Source: Hepsetus odoe
Taxonomy: Eukaryota; Chordata; Actinopteri; Characiformes; Hepsetidae
Reading direction: 5' to 3'
DNA length: 64,000 nt
Assembly (NCBI GenBank): GCA_017165825.1
Contig: CM029369.1
Location: forward strand, 20,888,611 to 20,952,610
Shown piece after piece: positions 1-11,691 of this stretch. The translations under genes were made by a program, and so were the position numbers. The first letter of the stretch is position 1. Each line of letters opens with the position of its first letter. The notes under the pieces were generated by a model. The model was not told where the DNA came from. It was given only the letters and a program-made list of their open reading frames with translations, and did no database searches.

Positions 1-1436
1 TCAAATTTTAATCGTGTGTGTTTATTTGAGTGTGTGTGTATGTATGTTTGGCTTGTTGGCTAAATGTTTGGAAACAGTAAGTACTTGTATTTCTTGTCAT
101 GAAGTCATGTAACTTCATGTAGTTTTTCATTTGAAATGTGAGCCATCAGTGCATCCCTCTTTTCAGCATTATAAACCCTATTTTTAAAATTAACACTATG
201 TTCTTAGAAAGCGTCAACCGTCAGAAACCGAAAAATGTAAATTGTTAAACTGTTGTTAAATATTAATTTGAGTGATGAACCAAAATTAAGGCAGTTCTGT
301 AAATGAATGAATTAATAATGTACAGAAATGAAAGGTGCAAAAAATTTGAGCTGCAGAAGGCTCTGTATTTTAAGTGCGGATCAAGCGAATAACTTAATTT
401 AATATTGACTGTGCTGGTGCTATTACTTGTTGTAGGGTGTTGGTATTGCACAAAAATACATTTGAGTATAACTTAAATTTTATAAATCAAAAATTTAGGT
501 TGGTAAGAACGTTTTGTTGGAGTTAATTTATTATTATTTACATTTTAATTTAAATAAAATGTACCTCGGCTCTTGAATCTTAAGCCTCTTTTGAATCCCT
601 GTGTGTACATTACAAATACCTAGTTTAATCTTTGGGGCTGCTCATAATAAGCCTGTGATACGTTGGGCTTATGTTTGAGGTCTTTATGCTTTTCTTGGGA
701 GCCGAAAAGATAAATGTCAGAGGGTTTGGTGATTGCATTGTTTTTCCTCAACCTTCTTTAGATGGTTCTTTTGTGTTCAAGTGAATTTGTAGTGCATTTT
801 TGTGTAGTCTAGATGTCTTATGACGGCCCCATTTTACAGTAATTGTAAAACAATTACAGCGAGATTAACCCAGATTATTCTGTTGCTAAACACAAAATGT
901 TTTTAAAAAAAAATTACAAAAAAAAATAAAAAATTGAGTGAACATGGCCAGAACATGACACTGCCATGCTTTTGATACCATTTCAGGATGTCAAGACTCA
1001 GACGCTCTACCAAAATAAAGCCACTTGCTAAAGTACTCCTCCAGCTTGAATTAATATTTTTTAAAAAGCCTTAATACCTGGATTGTTACATTTTTGTATC
1101 TTGTAAATTGAACTCTAAATTGAACTCTTAGGAAGTAAGTTCCTTCTGATTTTGCCAAAAAGTAAAATTCCATGAATCTCATGTTCACTGAATGTTGAGC
1201 TGCTGTGGTCCCATTTGTCTGTTTCATAGACTTCCTTTATAAAATGTATGATTCGGGTTAAAGATTTTATCCTCCCAAATGGTGATTCTATTGCTTAGTC
1301 CTAGCTGCTAGTAACCAAAATGTTCTATTACAGAGAACTTCTAAGGTATAACATGTATACTTTTCTTAAGAATGCTGATGGAGAACAGATTAGGTCTGAG
1401 GCGATTGTACATTTAAAATGCATTTTCTTTTTACAG
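1..1436 (+). other. kdm6a: kdm6a intron sequence, 5' edge of window
   Basis: AT-rich sequence running into the splice acceptor TTTTTACAG that ends at 1436. The first exon begins with the third base of a codon, so at least one kdm6a exon must lie upstream, outside the window. I looked for another exon in this stretch and found no open frame that reads like UTX; the ATG at 1320 opens a frame that does not match the true exon frame. Nothing else recognisable apart from A-rich runs near 900-935. Confidence 0.75.
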
Positions 1437-1566
1437 AAACCTTGGGAAGAATGGAATATCCAACAACAGCAGACTATTAGACAAGTGTCCTCCTCCAAGG
1501 GTTCCCTCTTCACCATTTCCTCCACTACCAAAGGACAAGCTCAACCCTCCTACACCTAGCATTTAT
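1437..1566 (+). CDS. kdm6a: kdm6a exon: proline-rich linker before the JmjC region
   Basis: Enters in codon phase 2 (one leading base) and reads NLGKNGISNNSRLLDKCPPP, then a proline-rich stretch ending NPPTPSIY. Acceptor TTTTTACAG, donor GTGAGT. The LLDKCPPPR..KDKLNPPTPSIY wording is a UTX signature. Confidence 0.93.
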
Positions 1567-4500
1567 GTGAGTGGTGTTTTTTGTTTTTTTAACTTTGCAA
1601 GGCTTCTTTTTTACATTTACTCTTTGTGAGGCTTAAATCATTCAACTGATAAATCTTGATGTTTATTCTTGAAGATTGTTGGTCTCCCTATATACATGCA
1701 TATTTGTTTTTATTAATATTTTTAGCAAAATCGGAAAAAGATGGCATTTACAAATTATTACTCTGATATTATCCTTCAGGTTGACCAAGGAAACAAAATA
1801 ACATGCAGACAAATATCGATGTTGATGTGGAGATTTGTGAGCAGCTAGTGTATATTGTTTTATGTAAAGTTCATATGCTGCCAGAAATTAACCCAGATTA
1901 TGATTATCCCAGAACACAGTGTAGGAGACCATGTTGAACATTTAAAATGTTATGCAAGCTAGGTTACAGGTGTCTAATTTCATACAATAATACATGTTGA
2001 ATTAAAGGATTCTGAAGTGTAGAAGCCACTAAGGCTCTCCAGGTCTTTTTGGAATGTTACCTTAAACCAGTAGTTTAATAGTTTTAGGAGGAAGCAAGGT
2101 GAGTGTGAACCAATGAATCAGGTTTACATCCTAAATTCACATGTTCCTTAGTAAAAAGTCTTAAATTGCAGAGCATCGCAAATGAGCTTTGACATACTCT
2201 GTAAAATGCCTGCAACATTCTGTGCGCTTTTTTAGCTCGAGTTGCCATGGAAAATCAGCTGAAGTATAAATCAGCACCTTTGAGTATGCTCATAATTGAT
2301 GCTTGTCCTATTGCTCTTTCACTTGCTGCAATTGTTCCCTCAAACTGCTTTTGCTTGTTCAACCATTTTTTTGAATTGCCAACAGTTGGAGAGCAAGAGG
2401 GACGCCTTCTTTCCCCCTCTGCACCAGTTCTGCACAAACCCAGCCAACCCTGTTACAGTCATCCGAGGCCTTGCTGGAGCACTCAAGCTAGGTAAGTGTG
2501 TTTGTCCACAATTGTGAGCAAATGCCAAGCCTAGATAATGGATCATTGTAAAGATCATTGCTTTTTGATCTTTACTAAAAAATGTTGCCATTTATGAAAG
2601 CAGCTCAATGTTGCCACCACATGGTGCTCCCTATATTAATTGCTGAAACAGAGGGATTCAGAAAGATGCAGTTTTTGGGGCTGCCAGTGATTTTAACTTT
2701 TGATACTTTTGCATGGCCAACGCATGTATGACAACAGCACCACCTGCAAGGTGAAAGTGTCATTACAGGAGTCATTTAAAAAAAAAACTATAGGGATAAT
2801 CAGTCGCTCTGATTTGGTCAAATCCTACCTAAACATTTGCACATATACATCTCAACTACATCTTTGGTAACAGATACAAAATGGGAAGTGGATGAATTTA
2901 TGGGTTTACTAGTTAATGAAAGAATATTATAAAATATGCAATAATGGGATTCTTTAAAGCTGTGCTGCAGAAGTACCACCTTTGGTTCCTCAGGACCATT
3001 TTAAAAAGATTTTATTTTGAATCATACTTTTTAAGCATTTCTGTATTTAAGCATTTTCTGTGATGCATGTAGAGGGCTGTCTAGAGCTACTAAGATGGGT
3101 TTTTTATAGCATTGTCATGGTTTGGATTCCTGATGCTTATAAGTTGAAGCCATATGTTGTTAAAAATACATTTTAAGAGTTAATCTAAATTAGAATGTGA
3201 CTTGTGCTATCAATGGCAAACCAGTGTGACGAGGTTTGAGTTGAAATAATTGTTTAACTGTTACAACAGCTGCCACATTAACACGTATCTTTAATGTCAC
3301 TCACCTCTGGCACCAGTTCTGTGTGAAGGTTTTAAACTGAAGTCGTCAGCATGTCTATACCATCAGTACCTTTTTTCTTTTTATATTTATATCATAATTG
3401 GTTGTCCGGCTTTAGCCCAGCATTATGCTGTCACTTGTGCAAAATGTGTTCTCTGTAATCGTATGCTGTCAACTTGTCACACTTTCAGTGTCACTTTATT
3501 ATTCAATATTTGTTTTCAGTTCGATGCTCAAAGGTTTGAATGACCTCACTCAAACAAAATCCCCCTGAATTTGGCTAATATTTATGTGGAATGGTCGTGA
3601 TTGCAGGACAATGTGCATTTCTGCTAATTGCATCCACCTCCTCCTTTTTTTCATTTCGGTTTCTCTCTTGCTCTTCCTCTCCCTCACTCTCCTGCCTCTC
3701 AGACCTTGGCCTTTTCTCCACTAAGACTCTGGTGGAGGCAAACCCAGATCACCTGGTGGAGGTGAGGACTCAGTTTTCCCAGCCCACTGATGAGAACTGG
3801 GACCTGATGGGCAGCAAGAAGACATGGCGCTGTGAGAGCAGCCGCTCACACACCACTATCTCTAAATACGCTCAGTACCAGGCCTCATCTTTCCAAGAGT
3901 CTCTGCGGGTCAGTCCTGTCTGCAATTCTCATGAGTGATTAATTGCATTTCATGTGTGTGTATTTCTTCCCCTTCCTCTGGTAAAAGTTTTTACTTGAGA
4001 CCTTTCATTGTGTAATGCAAAGAGCATTGCTTGTTGCATTCTTTTGACTGCTGAGACTGCAGAGAAGATGTTTTATTGAAAGATTTATTTGTGACTTTTG
4101 GTTCATTGAATTTAATTTCTGTGTTCAAGGTATTCACGGTAAAAAATTGCCTAGCCTGAGCATGTCTAGCTGTTTAGTGTTATGTAAACAATGATATGGC
4201 CCATGATGTATACAAACATAAAGGCTTGTCATTAATTAGTTTGGTTGGCTGTAGTTGTTTGACTACAGCTGCTTAAGTTCAGCTGGGAGTTTTAAAGTGT
4301 AATGTTAAATTGTAAAGAGTAAGGTTGCTCCAGAATCAACGGTGGGAAATACTGACTTGTATCGGCTGTTGAAAGAATTTGCCTGACAGTTTGAGTTATG
4401 GCAGAACTATGTATTGATGTACAGATTGCACTCAAATTTTGCCTGATGGACAGTGGTTCTTTCATTCCTTTAGGTGTGTGGGGGTGTGTGTGTGGTTTTT

Positions 4501-7500
4501 AGTTTGTGCTTACTGAACTGAGACTGCAAACTGTCAAATGTGCATCTCCAAATCTAAAAATATTCATGTTGTGATTTGAGGATGGTGCCTGAATTTTCTT
4601 ATTCTGTGTCCTTCAAGGCATAGATGATCAATTATTCTCCAGATTTAGCCATTCTATTTATTTTGAGCCTGTGTTTTTAGTTTCTACTCATTAGAAAACA
4701 GTAGGAATGAAGGACCCACACAGGGTAACACAGTAAGTAATGGGAAGTTTGCTGCCTTTTTCTAGATGTGCTACATTTTTATTGCATCACAGAGACGAGC
4801 AGGATCACTATTTACATATATATAATAGATGCCTGATTAATCTAGTACATCACCTTGCTAAAGAAAGATAGCTCCCCCTGCTGTCCAGTCTTTGTCCTGT
4901 GGGAATATGGCCAGTTCTGATTTGCACATGGCACACATTGAAACATAGAAACTCGGCCTTAGCCAGAGGACATAACTCTGCTTGGCAGCCTGTGTCGTGT
5001 TTTTTTTTAAACACATGTTCACTTAAATTAACAAGTCACAGTCCTCAAACCTGTCATAAATTTAATTTATGCTGTGAGCAAGGGCGAAGGTTTTTTGACA
5101 TTGCTAGGGGCTTGAAAATTAAGCAGAGGTTTTGTTATTCCAACTTAAATTTAATTTTTTAATTATGTTAAATTATATAGATAGAGATAATAGGTTTTTC
5201 AATAGGTTCTGAATTATTAAAAATGTTAGTTCTGTTACAAATTAAAGTATAATAAACAGTTTTCTGTAAAAAATGTTTTGCCATCCCTCTGTTTATCCTG
5301 TTTTGCTTCCAAAGAGTGAGATATTTATGTATTTTTCATAGTTCTCCAGACTTCCAGAAAGAAATTTGTACATGGCCAGTTTTATCTTTTGATTGGATTT
5401 TTGTTAGTTAAACCACATAGTGACCCAATGTATGAATAATCCAAGCAAAAAAAAAAGACATGAAGCAGTGAAGAAACGGGTGCAGGTGATTACAGATCAG
5501 GCTGGTGATTAGTGTGAGTTTGCTGAATGCTGAGAGGTTGGAACCACTTCATCTACATAGTTTTTATCTTTAGGCACTTTGCAGCCTGTTGCAATAATAC
5601 ATTTGTTCTCATTTCTTTCATTTTATTGAATCATTATGCCAGGAACAAGATGGGTTGAAAAGCAAGAAATAGCGTTTGCACCCACTAAGTGATTACCCAG
5701 CAAAGAAATTAGTGGTAGCTAAAGACATCCGCACAGTTCTATATAGAGGTGCACTGATGAGGCTCTTCAACATTATGTATGTAAATATATGAAAAGTATT
5801 TAGCTTATTAACCCATGTATGACTTGGTGCTTATTAAGCCTTTTAGGCTTTCAAGTCAGCCTATAGCCTAGGCCTCACTTCAAGCCCTGATTATTCTCTT
5901 CTGTCTCTTCTATTACTTGTAAGGATTGCTTTGGTCACGTGATAGCACATTAATACATGCTATATGTACAGTGAAACATGTTGAACATACAGGTGCAAAT
6001 ATATCATACCAAACATGTTACATGGAGTAGCTTTTTTTTTTTTCCCTTCTTTTTTTCCCCTTAAACACTGAATCTCACCATGTTGCCCCCCCCCAAGGCG
6101 TTATACTTACATTTTATCCAACACAAGGGAAGTTACTATCCATTGTGAATATTTTTTATTTTTTATTTTTTTTTTTTTTTTTTGGTTCATGTCACTACTA
6201 TTTAACAAATCTGTATTTAAAATACTGAATGAAATACAAAAAATCCTAACCTAAAATAGCGGATCATTCTGCGGTTTTGTAACTTCCTTCCCTTGTCTCA
6301 CTTCTAGGAAGAGAATGAAAAGAAAGGGCAGAAAGAGCACTCGGATGCAGAATCGTTCCCTATGGAAAAGTAAGTCTCTGATCACCAAAGAGAATACAAG
6401 CTTTTACGCTCCTTCAGCTGAATGACACGCACTGCAATTTAACGCTCTTCTTAATCTCTTTTTTTAGTATGGTACGGCGAAGAAAAGGTCCTTTTAAGCA
6501 CCTCAAGTTTGGGACAAACATTGACTTATCAGATGAGAGAAAGTAAGTGTGTATTGACTTGGATCGCAGAAGCATAGGATTCAGACTATTATTGTCCAGC
6601 CCTGCCTGTCTGTGCCCATTTTACTGCAAAAAACAAAAAAAATCTGTCCTGCACTGCTAACTTGAAACATGAAGGCTTTTTTGGAAAAAATGTTTGTATT
6701 GGGAACCCTTCATTTAATCCATATATGCCTGTCAGTCGGCACATCTGCATGTCCCTAACATTGACAGTTTATACTAGGAAATGTTTCATTTTGATGCCAG
6801 GAATGTATTGTGGTGTGAGCAGTATATTGGACTCTCAACAGAAGTGTTTGACAGACTTATTTTGTCATGCAGGTGGAAGCTGCAGCTGGCGGAGTTAAGT
6901 AAACTGCCTGCCTTTTGTCGGGTGGTGTCTGCAGGGAACCTGCTCAGTCATGTGGGCCACACTATTTTGGGCATGAATACAGTCCAGCTCTACATGAAGG
7001 TCCCCGGCAGCAGGACTCCAGGTTTCTGTTAACTAACACACACATCCCTAAAATTTAAACGTACATTTTACACAATCTAATTAATGTCTAATTCAACCTA
7101 CTTTTTACTGGTGCCAGTAAAAAGTAGGTTGGGGAAATTAGCTAGTAAATTATGGGTGCTAGCCATAAGCTTATAGACTGATCAGCCAACATATCAGAAC
7201 CAACTGCATAATAATGTATTAATAACAGCTCTAACAACTACTGCCCAGTCATTGCATGGACTCCACAAAGGTGTGTTACATCGGTTACACAAAAATTAGC
7301 AACAGATCCTTAAGAGATCAGTAAGTGGCAAGATTTGGCCAGTTTTACCAGCACATGGCACAGATGCTTGATTAGACTGAGATCTCTGCCATTTAGAGGC
7401 AAAGTTGTCACCTTGAATTTCCACAATGTTCCACAAACCATTCCCTAACAATTATGTGTGCATTATCCTTATGAAGAATACTGTTGCCATTAAGGGCTAT

Positions 7501-10500
7501 ACTTGGCCTTCACTAATGTTAGTGGAATGTTTCAAAGTGTCCACATAGATGGCATGACCCAAGGTTTCCCAACAGAACATCACTGCCTGTGCCAGCTTGT
7601 TTCCTTCCCATAATAAACTCCTGTCATTTCATCTCCCTTTAAACAATACACTTCACCATTACCATTACGAAGTAAAAGAAGACATAATTATCAGTTCACC
7701 TTGCACCATTCATGCATGGTCCAGTTCCGATGCTCATAGCAGTGGACAGAGCTTGGCATAATTGCTCTGACCTTTCTGCAGCTATGTAGCCCCAGCACTG
7801 TATTCTGACATTTTAGTGTTGTAGCCAGCATTAACATTTTTGAGACATGTTGCTTCTGTCAGTGTTTTTAATTTTGTGGCTGTTCATTGTGTTGGTGAAT
7901 ATTTTCGTTTTGACGTATTTATTTATTTTTCGTTTTGGGGTATTTAAATTGTCATGCTGGTTGTCTTACTCAGGAAAACAACTTTGATCAATGTTGATTG
8001 CGTCCAAAGTGTACTATACATAGAGAGATTCTCTCTGTCATTAAAAAATCCATGTGATCACACATTGTCACATAAGGAGGACAAATTGTACTTGAAGAAT
8101 GCTGAAGCTGGAAACCATTGCAAAACATTAAAATACACTTAACCAGAACTACCAAGTACTAAAGATGTTCATCATTTCACACTGTTATTGATAGATGGAT
8201 TCTGACAATGTTAATAGTCGAATACCACGTACATAATTTGTTGTTTTAAAGGAGAATCTAAGTCATTGTTCTGGCATTTTTATGTAGCTCTACTATTATG
8301 TCTTTTGGTCTGTTCCAACAAATTATTGTGATGTATATCAGGTATCTTGAAAATGTGATATTCTTGTCTGAATTACAATAAATATAGAAGAGTTATGCTT
8401 TCTGAAGGTGATAATATAACATTTTATTGCTGTTATTTTTAGGTCACCAGGAAAACAACAATTTCTGTTCTGTGAACATTAATATTGGCCCTGGAGACTG
8501 TGAGTGGTTTGCAGTACCTGAGCCATACTGGGGTGTTATGAATGATTTCTGTGAGAAGTAAGTGAGAAGAGCAGGTTTTACTCCTTTTTATAGATTGTTT
8601 TTACACTTTCTTTATACACCACATGCATATTGGTCTCAAAGTACCTACTGTGTCCTTCTGTTACGTAGGAATAACATAAATTTCCTGATGGGCTCCTGGT
8701 GGCCTAACCTGGAAGACTTGTATGAAGCAAATGTTCCAGTGTACCGTTTCATCCAGCGTCCAGGGGATCTGGTCTGGCTCAATACAGGCACAGTGCACTG
8801 GGTGCAGGCCATTGGCTGGTGCAATAATGTAGCCTGGAACGTAGGCCCTCTCACTGGTAACTAATAGCATTTTTGTAATGCAGTTATTGCTGAAAACTTT
8901 TGTTTATATGATGTTTATATGAACCTGCGGACAAGCTTTATACTCCTCTGGCTTTATTTTCATTGCGTTGATTAATTTGCTACCTTTGGTCTTAGTCGTA
9001 ACCTCCTTCTCATCTCAGCCCATCAGTATAAGTTGGCAGTGGAGCGGTACGAGTGGAATAAACTCCAGAGTGTCAAATCAATTGTTCCCATGATTCACCT
9101 CTCCTGGAACCTGGCCCGTAACATCAAAGTGTCAGACCACAAGCTGTTTGAGATGATCAAGTAAGTCAGCCTGGCAGACACATCCTTAGCATCTCACCCA
9201 TAATAAGCATCTTGCACACATTTTTCTTTGAAAGAATACAAGAAGGCATATACTACAAAAAAATTCATTTGAAGACTTTTACATGACCCTCACTCCACCA
9301 GACTGCTAGATGTGCTAAACATAATGAGCTTAACAGGATTGCAGTGATTGTAACCGTGCACTCCTCTGTGGTTAAAGGTACAGCTTGTTGAGGACGCTAA
9401 AGCAGTGTCAGATGCTGAGGGAGGCCCTGATAGCTGCAGGGAAGGAGCTGGTGTGGCACGGAAGGACCAAGGACGAACCTGCACATTATTGTAGCATCTG
9501 TGAGGTATGTAACATCCAGACATAGATGAAATATGCAACAATGTTAACAGACAGTTCTGTTATGTAAAATTTTTACTGATGGAGAAAAATACGGGCCATT
9601 CCACAGGTATTGGAACACCAAGGCCAATTAACTTTTTTTTGCTCTACACGGAAAACATTTGCCTTTAAGGTTAAAAAATGAGTATGAAATGGCAGTGCAG
9701 ATTTTCAGCTTTTATTTCCTGGTATTTTCATGTAGATACTTTAAATGACAGATTGTATAGCTATTTCTGTATCTCATCACCCTGTTTTTCACATGAGCGC
9801 AAGTATTGAAACTGAAAGCAAATGAAATTATAATTTTAATAGCAAATATTTGATCGCACATCCTGTGCTTGCAATAATTAAATCAAGGCTGTGACCTACT
9901 GACTTATCAGAAATGTTGGTTTTATATCTTTCATTCTGGTTTTCTAGACTTTTACCATAGTATCTGTCAGTTGCCCTTTGTTCTGCTGGGTTTTTCCTCT
10001 TGAGTTTCCTATCCGGAGATAAAATGCATGTACAATTAGGGTAAGATCTCGTAACTAACATGGCCAATCAAAAATTTTCTTGATTGATTTTGCAGTGGGT
10101 TTTGGATCATTGTCTTCCAGCATGATGCGGTTCTTCCTGATTTAGTTTGGCTGCATTTCTATATAAAGTGGCCAATAAATAGTTTCTGTAGACCTCCGAA
10201 TTTTGCTGTTGAATTTAGTAAATAATTTCAGTAAGTAATCAGTCTGTTCCCAGAAGCAGCTTTACAAGCCCAATCCATGAGCCTACATCCACCGTGCTTC
10301 ACAGATGAGCTTGTAGGGGCCATGAAGATACCCTCTTTAACACACTTTGTCCTTGGGGGCAGTGGTGGCTTTGTCATTAGAACCTAGACCCCATGATAAA
10401 CGGTTGTGCGTTTGAGTCCTGAAACAGGAGGTTACCTTGTGTTCACTTTCACTTTCCATCACTTTCCCAGTTCGATAGACCAGATCAATGTCACTTGCCC

Positions 10501-11691
10501 TGTAAACTAGTATAGTTTTATATTTTTATATATTTTTCAGTATATTTTAACAGCTGAATTCTTCAACTGAGAAGATATCAGTAGCTATTTATAGCTTAAA
10601 AAAACCTTTCAGTTCCAATACCTTTGCTCATCTGAAAAACTGAGTGGTCAGATACAAACAGATCCTATCTTCTATGTTATTTATCTTAAATACCAGGAAA
10701 TAAAATGTCAAATGTCATATTACATTACAAACTTACACATTACATTACATGAATAAACGTATTTATTAAATGTTGATAATTTGCATCCCAAAAAGTGTTA
10801 AAATCTTAAGGCTTGGCCTCTTGACTTGTTTAATTAGTACGTAATATCACCAGTGCAATGACGCAAAATTTCCAAGGCTCATATTGGCAGATGGTCTGAA
10901 ATTATAACTTCAATTTCAGATTGCTTAATGAGCTTTGGGACTTAATCTTCAATTAACAAGAAAACTAAATTTGTTCAGTTTTCTCAGTCCCATCCTAAAC
11001 CCCCCGGTGGCTATAAAATCACAATGAGGCATTATAGCATGTGTGTTAAAGTAACCAATGTTCAGGTATCATGAAGTGATTTTTCACAGTTGATCAATTA
11101 CACCTCATCTACAGACAGCACATTTCTGCACATTTTCATGCACGGATACTGCTTATCCCATTTTTGGTGAAATTAATATACTTTGGTTCAAAAGAACAAG
11201 GGGGGGGGGGGTGACCTCCCAAATATGGCAGTTTGTGCGGTACATGTTCTGACTTTCCCTTTTACTAAACATTTACTGAACATTTTAAGATTACTTATGA
11301 AAGTACGTTTTCAGCTGTTAGGTGATTAAAACATTTGTTTTTTTGTTTTTGTTTTTTCCCCGTTACATCTGCAGGTTGAGGTTTTTGACCTTCTGTTTGT
11401 CACCAGTGAGAGTAATTCACGCAAGACCTACATCGTGCACTGCCAAGACTGTGCACGCCGAGGCAGCCCGAACTTTGATAACTTTGTTGTTCTGGAGCAG
11501 TATAAGATTGAGGACCTCATGCAGGTCTACGACCAGTTCACATTAGTAAGTCAGCACTGGCATTTTTTAATAAATTTAGCTATCGCAACAGGCAAATATT
11601 GCTTCACCTTTTAAGTACAAGATGACTCATTATGTTTTGTCTCTCTTACTCTTCTCAACAGGCCTCACCCCTGCCGTCCTCCACATCTTGA
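1437..11691 (+). CDS. kdm6a: kdm6a (UTX) histone H3K27 demethylase, C-terminal 12 coding exons
   Basis: Nuclear Fe(II)/2-oxoglutarate-dependent JmjC demethylase that removes di- and trimethyl marks from histone H3 lysine 27, in the MLL3/4 (COMPASS) complex. Twelve exons join in frame: 1437-1566, 2386-2491, 3703-3908, 6308-6369, 6468-6542, 6873-7021, 8443-8557, 8669-8856, 9019-9160, 9378-9504, 11375-11545, 11662-11691, giving 499 codons plus TGA, about the last third of the protein. The iron ligands (H and E of GHQENNNF, H of GTVHWV) are present, as are the 2-oxoglutarate-contacting K of YMKVPG and T of SRTPG. The C-terminal zinc module shows its CSIC and HCQDC pairs. The wording (FLMGSWWPNLEDLYEANVPV; end SPLPSSTS) fits KDM6A/UTY and not KDM6B. 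Fish may carry two UTX copies (kdm6a, kdm6al); I cannot tell which this is. All introns have GT-AG ends and no lesion is seen. Confidence 0.97.
2386..2491 (+). CDS. kdm6a: kdm6a exon: start of the catalytic-region helical part
   Basis: Reads LESKRDAFFPPLHQFCTNP then VTVIRGLAGALKL and ends one base into the next codon. Acceptor CCAACAG, donor GTAAGT. Almost unchanged relative to mammalian UTX. Confidence 0.96.
3703..3908 (+). CDS. kdm6a: kdm6a exon: DLGLFSTKTLVEAN segment
   Basis: Completes the split Asp codon and reads DLGLFSTKTLVEANPDH to YAQYQASSFQESLR. Acceptor CTCTCAG after a long pyrimidine tract, donor GTCAGT. Two leading bases plus 68 codons keep the frame with both neighbours. Confidence 0.96.
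6308..6369 (+). CDS. kdm6a: kdm6a exon: variable acidic/basic linker
   Basis: Short exon reading EENEKKGQKEHSDAESFPME, ending with two bases of an Asn codon. It corresponds to the EENEKR..HSDSES linker of UTX, the least conserved piece of this half of the protein. Acceptor CTTCTAG, donor GTAAGT. Confidence 0.92.
6468..6542 (+). CDS. kdm6a: kdm6a exon: RRRKGPFKHLKFGTNIDLSD
   Basis: Twenty-five-codon exon with phases 1 and 2, matching the RRRKGPFK..KFGTNIDLSD segment of UTX that leads into the JmjC fold. Only about 100 bases separate it from the preceding exon, the shortest intron in this part of the gene. Confidence 0.94.
6873..7021 (+). CDS. kdm6a: kdm6a exon: JmjC N-terminal half with 2-oxoglutarate lysine
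   Basis: Reads KWKLQLAELSKLPAFCRVVS to GSRTPG. Contains K of YMKVPG and T of SRTPG, which contact 2-oxoglutarate in KDM6A structures. Acceptor GTCATGCAG; donor GTTTCT is weak and reads as a non-consensus +3 to +5. Confidence 0.95.
7175..7870 (-). mobile_element. Degenerate Tc1/mariner-type transposon in a kdm6a intron
   Basis: Starts with GATCAGCCAACAT, close to the GATCAGCC..ACATTA end of a common teleost Tc1-like element. It continues with recognisable antisense transposase phrases: CATGGACTCCACAAAGGTGT, CAGCAGATCCTT-like text, CCCAAGGTTTCCCAACAGAA, TGGTCCAGTTCCGATGCTCA and TCTGCAGCTATGTAGCCCCA. The coding strand is minus and has many frame breaks, so it is a fossil. Edges are approximate and the right end looks truncated. 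Identification is from remembered family wording, not a search. Confidence 0.7.
8443..8557 (+). CDS. kdm6a: kdm6a exon: HxE iron ligands
   Basis: Reads GHQENNNFCSVNINIGPGDC and on to NDFCEK. Holds the first two Fe(II) ligands (His and Glu of HQE) and the Asn of SVNI that lines the cofactor pocket. Acceptor TTTTTAG, donor GTAAGT. Confidence 0.97.
8669..8856 (+). CDS. kdm6a: kdm6a exon: JmjC core with distal iron histidine
   Basis: Reads NNINFLMGSWWPNLEDLYEA, VYRFIQRPGDLVW, GTVHWVQAIGWCNN, AWNVGPLT. The His of GTVHWV is the third Fe(II) ligand. NFLMGSWWPNLEDLYEANVP separates it from KDM6B, which has a different wording here. Confidence 0.98.
9019..9160 (+). CDS. kdm6a: kdm6a exon: post-JmjC helices
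   Basis: Reads AHQYKLAVERYEWNKLQSVK then IVPMIHLSWNLARNIKVSD to FEMIK. Acceptor CATCTCAG, donor GTAAGT. Mammals have Cys where this protein has His after the first Ala. Confidence 0.97.
9378..9504 (+). CDS. kdm6a: kdm6a exon: first cysteine pair of the zinc module
   Basis: Reads YSLLRTLKQCQMLREALIAA, then KELVWHGRTKDEPAHYCSICE. CSIC supplies two zinc ligands of the GATA-like C-terminal domain, which helps to recognise the H3 tail. Acceptor TTAAAG, donor GTATGT. Confidence 0.96.
9700..10710 (-). mobile_element. Tc1-like transposon with long inverted ends in a kdm6a intron
   Basis: Arms of about 100 bases face each other. The left arm (about 9705-9818) runs from TTTTATTTCCTGGTATTT to CATGAGCGCAAGTATTGAAA. 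The right arm (about 10608-10705) runs as its complement, from TTCAGTTCCAATACC to AAATACCAGGAAATAAAA. The middle has antisense transposase-like phrases (GGATCATTGTCTTCCAGCAT, ATCCACCGTGCTTCACAGAT). No intact open frame. Sequence from about 9600, with a further GGTATTGGAACACC, may extend the left arm. A SINE-like piece interrupts the interior at 10360-10510. Confidence 0.72.
10360..10510 (+). repeat. tRNA-derived SINE remnant nested in the transposon
   Basis: GCAGTGGTGGCTTTGTCATTAG resembles a decayed A box and TGCGTTTGAGTCC a decayed B box at the usual spacing, followed by TTCACTTTCACTTTCC. It interrupts the transposon-like text, so it probably landed in the transposon later. Boundaries are approximate. 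Confidence 0.5.
11375..11545 (+). CDS. kdm6a: kdm6a exon: second cysteine pair of the zinc module
   Basis: Fifty-seven codons in phase 0 reading VEVFDLLFVTSESNSRKTYI, then VHCQDCARRG and VVLEQYKIEDLMQVYDQFTL. HCQDC supplies the remaining zinc ligands. Acceptor ATCTGCAG, donor GTAAGT. Confidence 0.97.
11662..11691 (+). CDS. kdm6a: kdm6a terminal coding exon and stop
   Basis: After acceptor CTCAACAG, nine codons (ASPLPSSTS) and TGA. Mammalian UTX ends in a very similar short tail, so the stop is the natural one. Confidence 0.93.
   Translation, partial: ASPLPSSTS

Larger units (their letters stand above)
1567..6307 (+). other. kdm6a: kdm6a introns between the first four exons in the window
   Basis: Apart from the exons at 2386-2491 and 3703-3908, AT-rich intron. 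Simple runs are seen: a C run near 6087, T runs near 6031 and 6167-6183, and a GT-rich patch near 4475. I recognise no transposon, RNA gene or alternative exon here. Confidence 0.6.

Noticed and set aside
1320..1559. 79-codon frame over the first kdm6a exon
   Set aside because: Wrong frame; the real exon reads GISNNSRLLDKCPPPR in the next frame and starts only at 1437.
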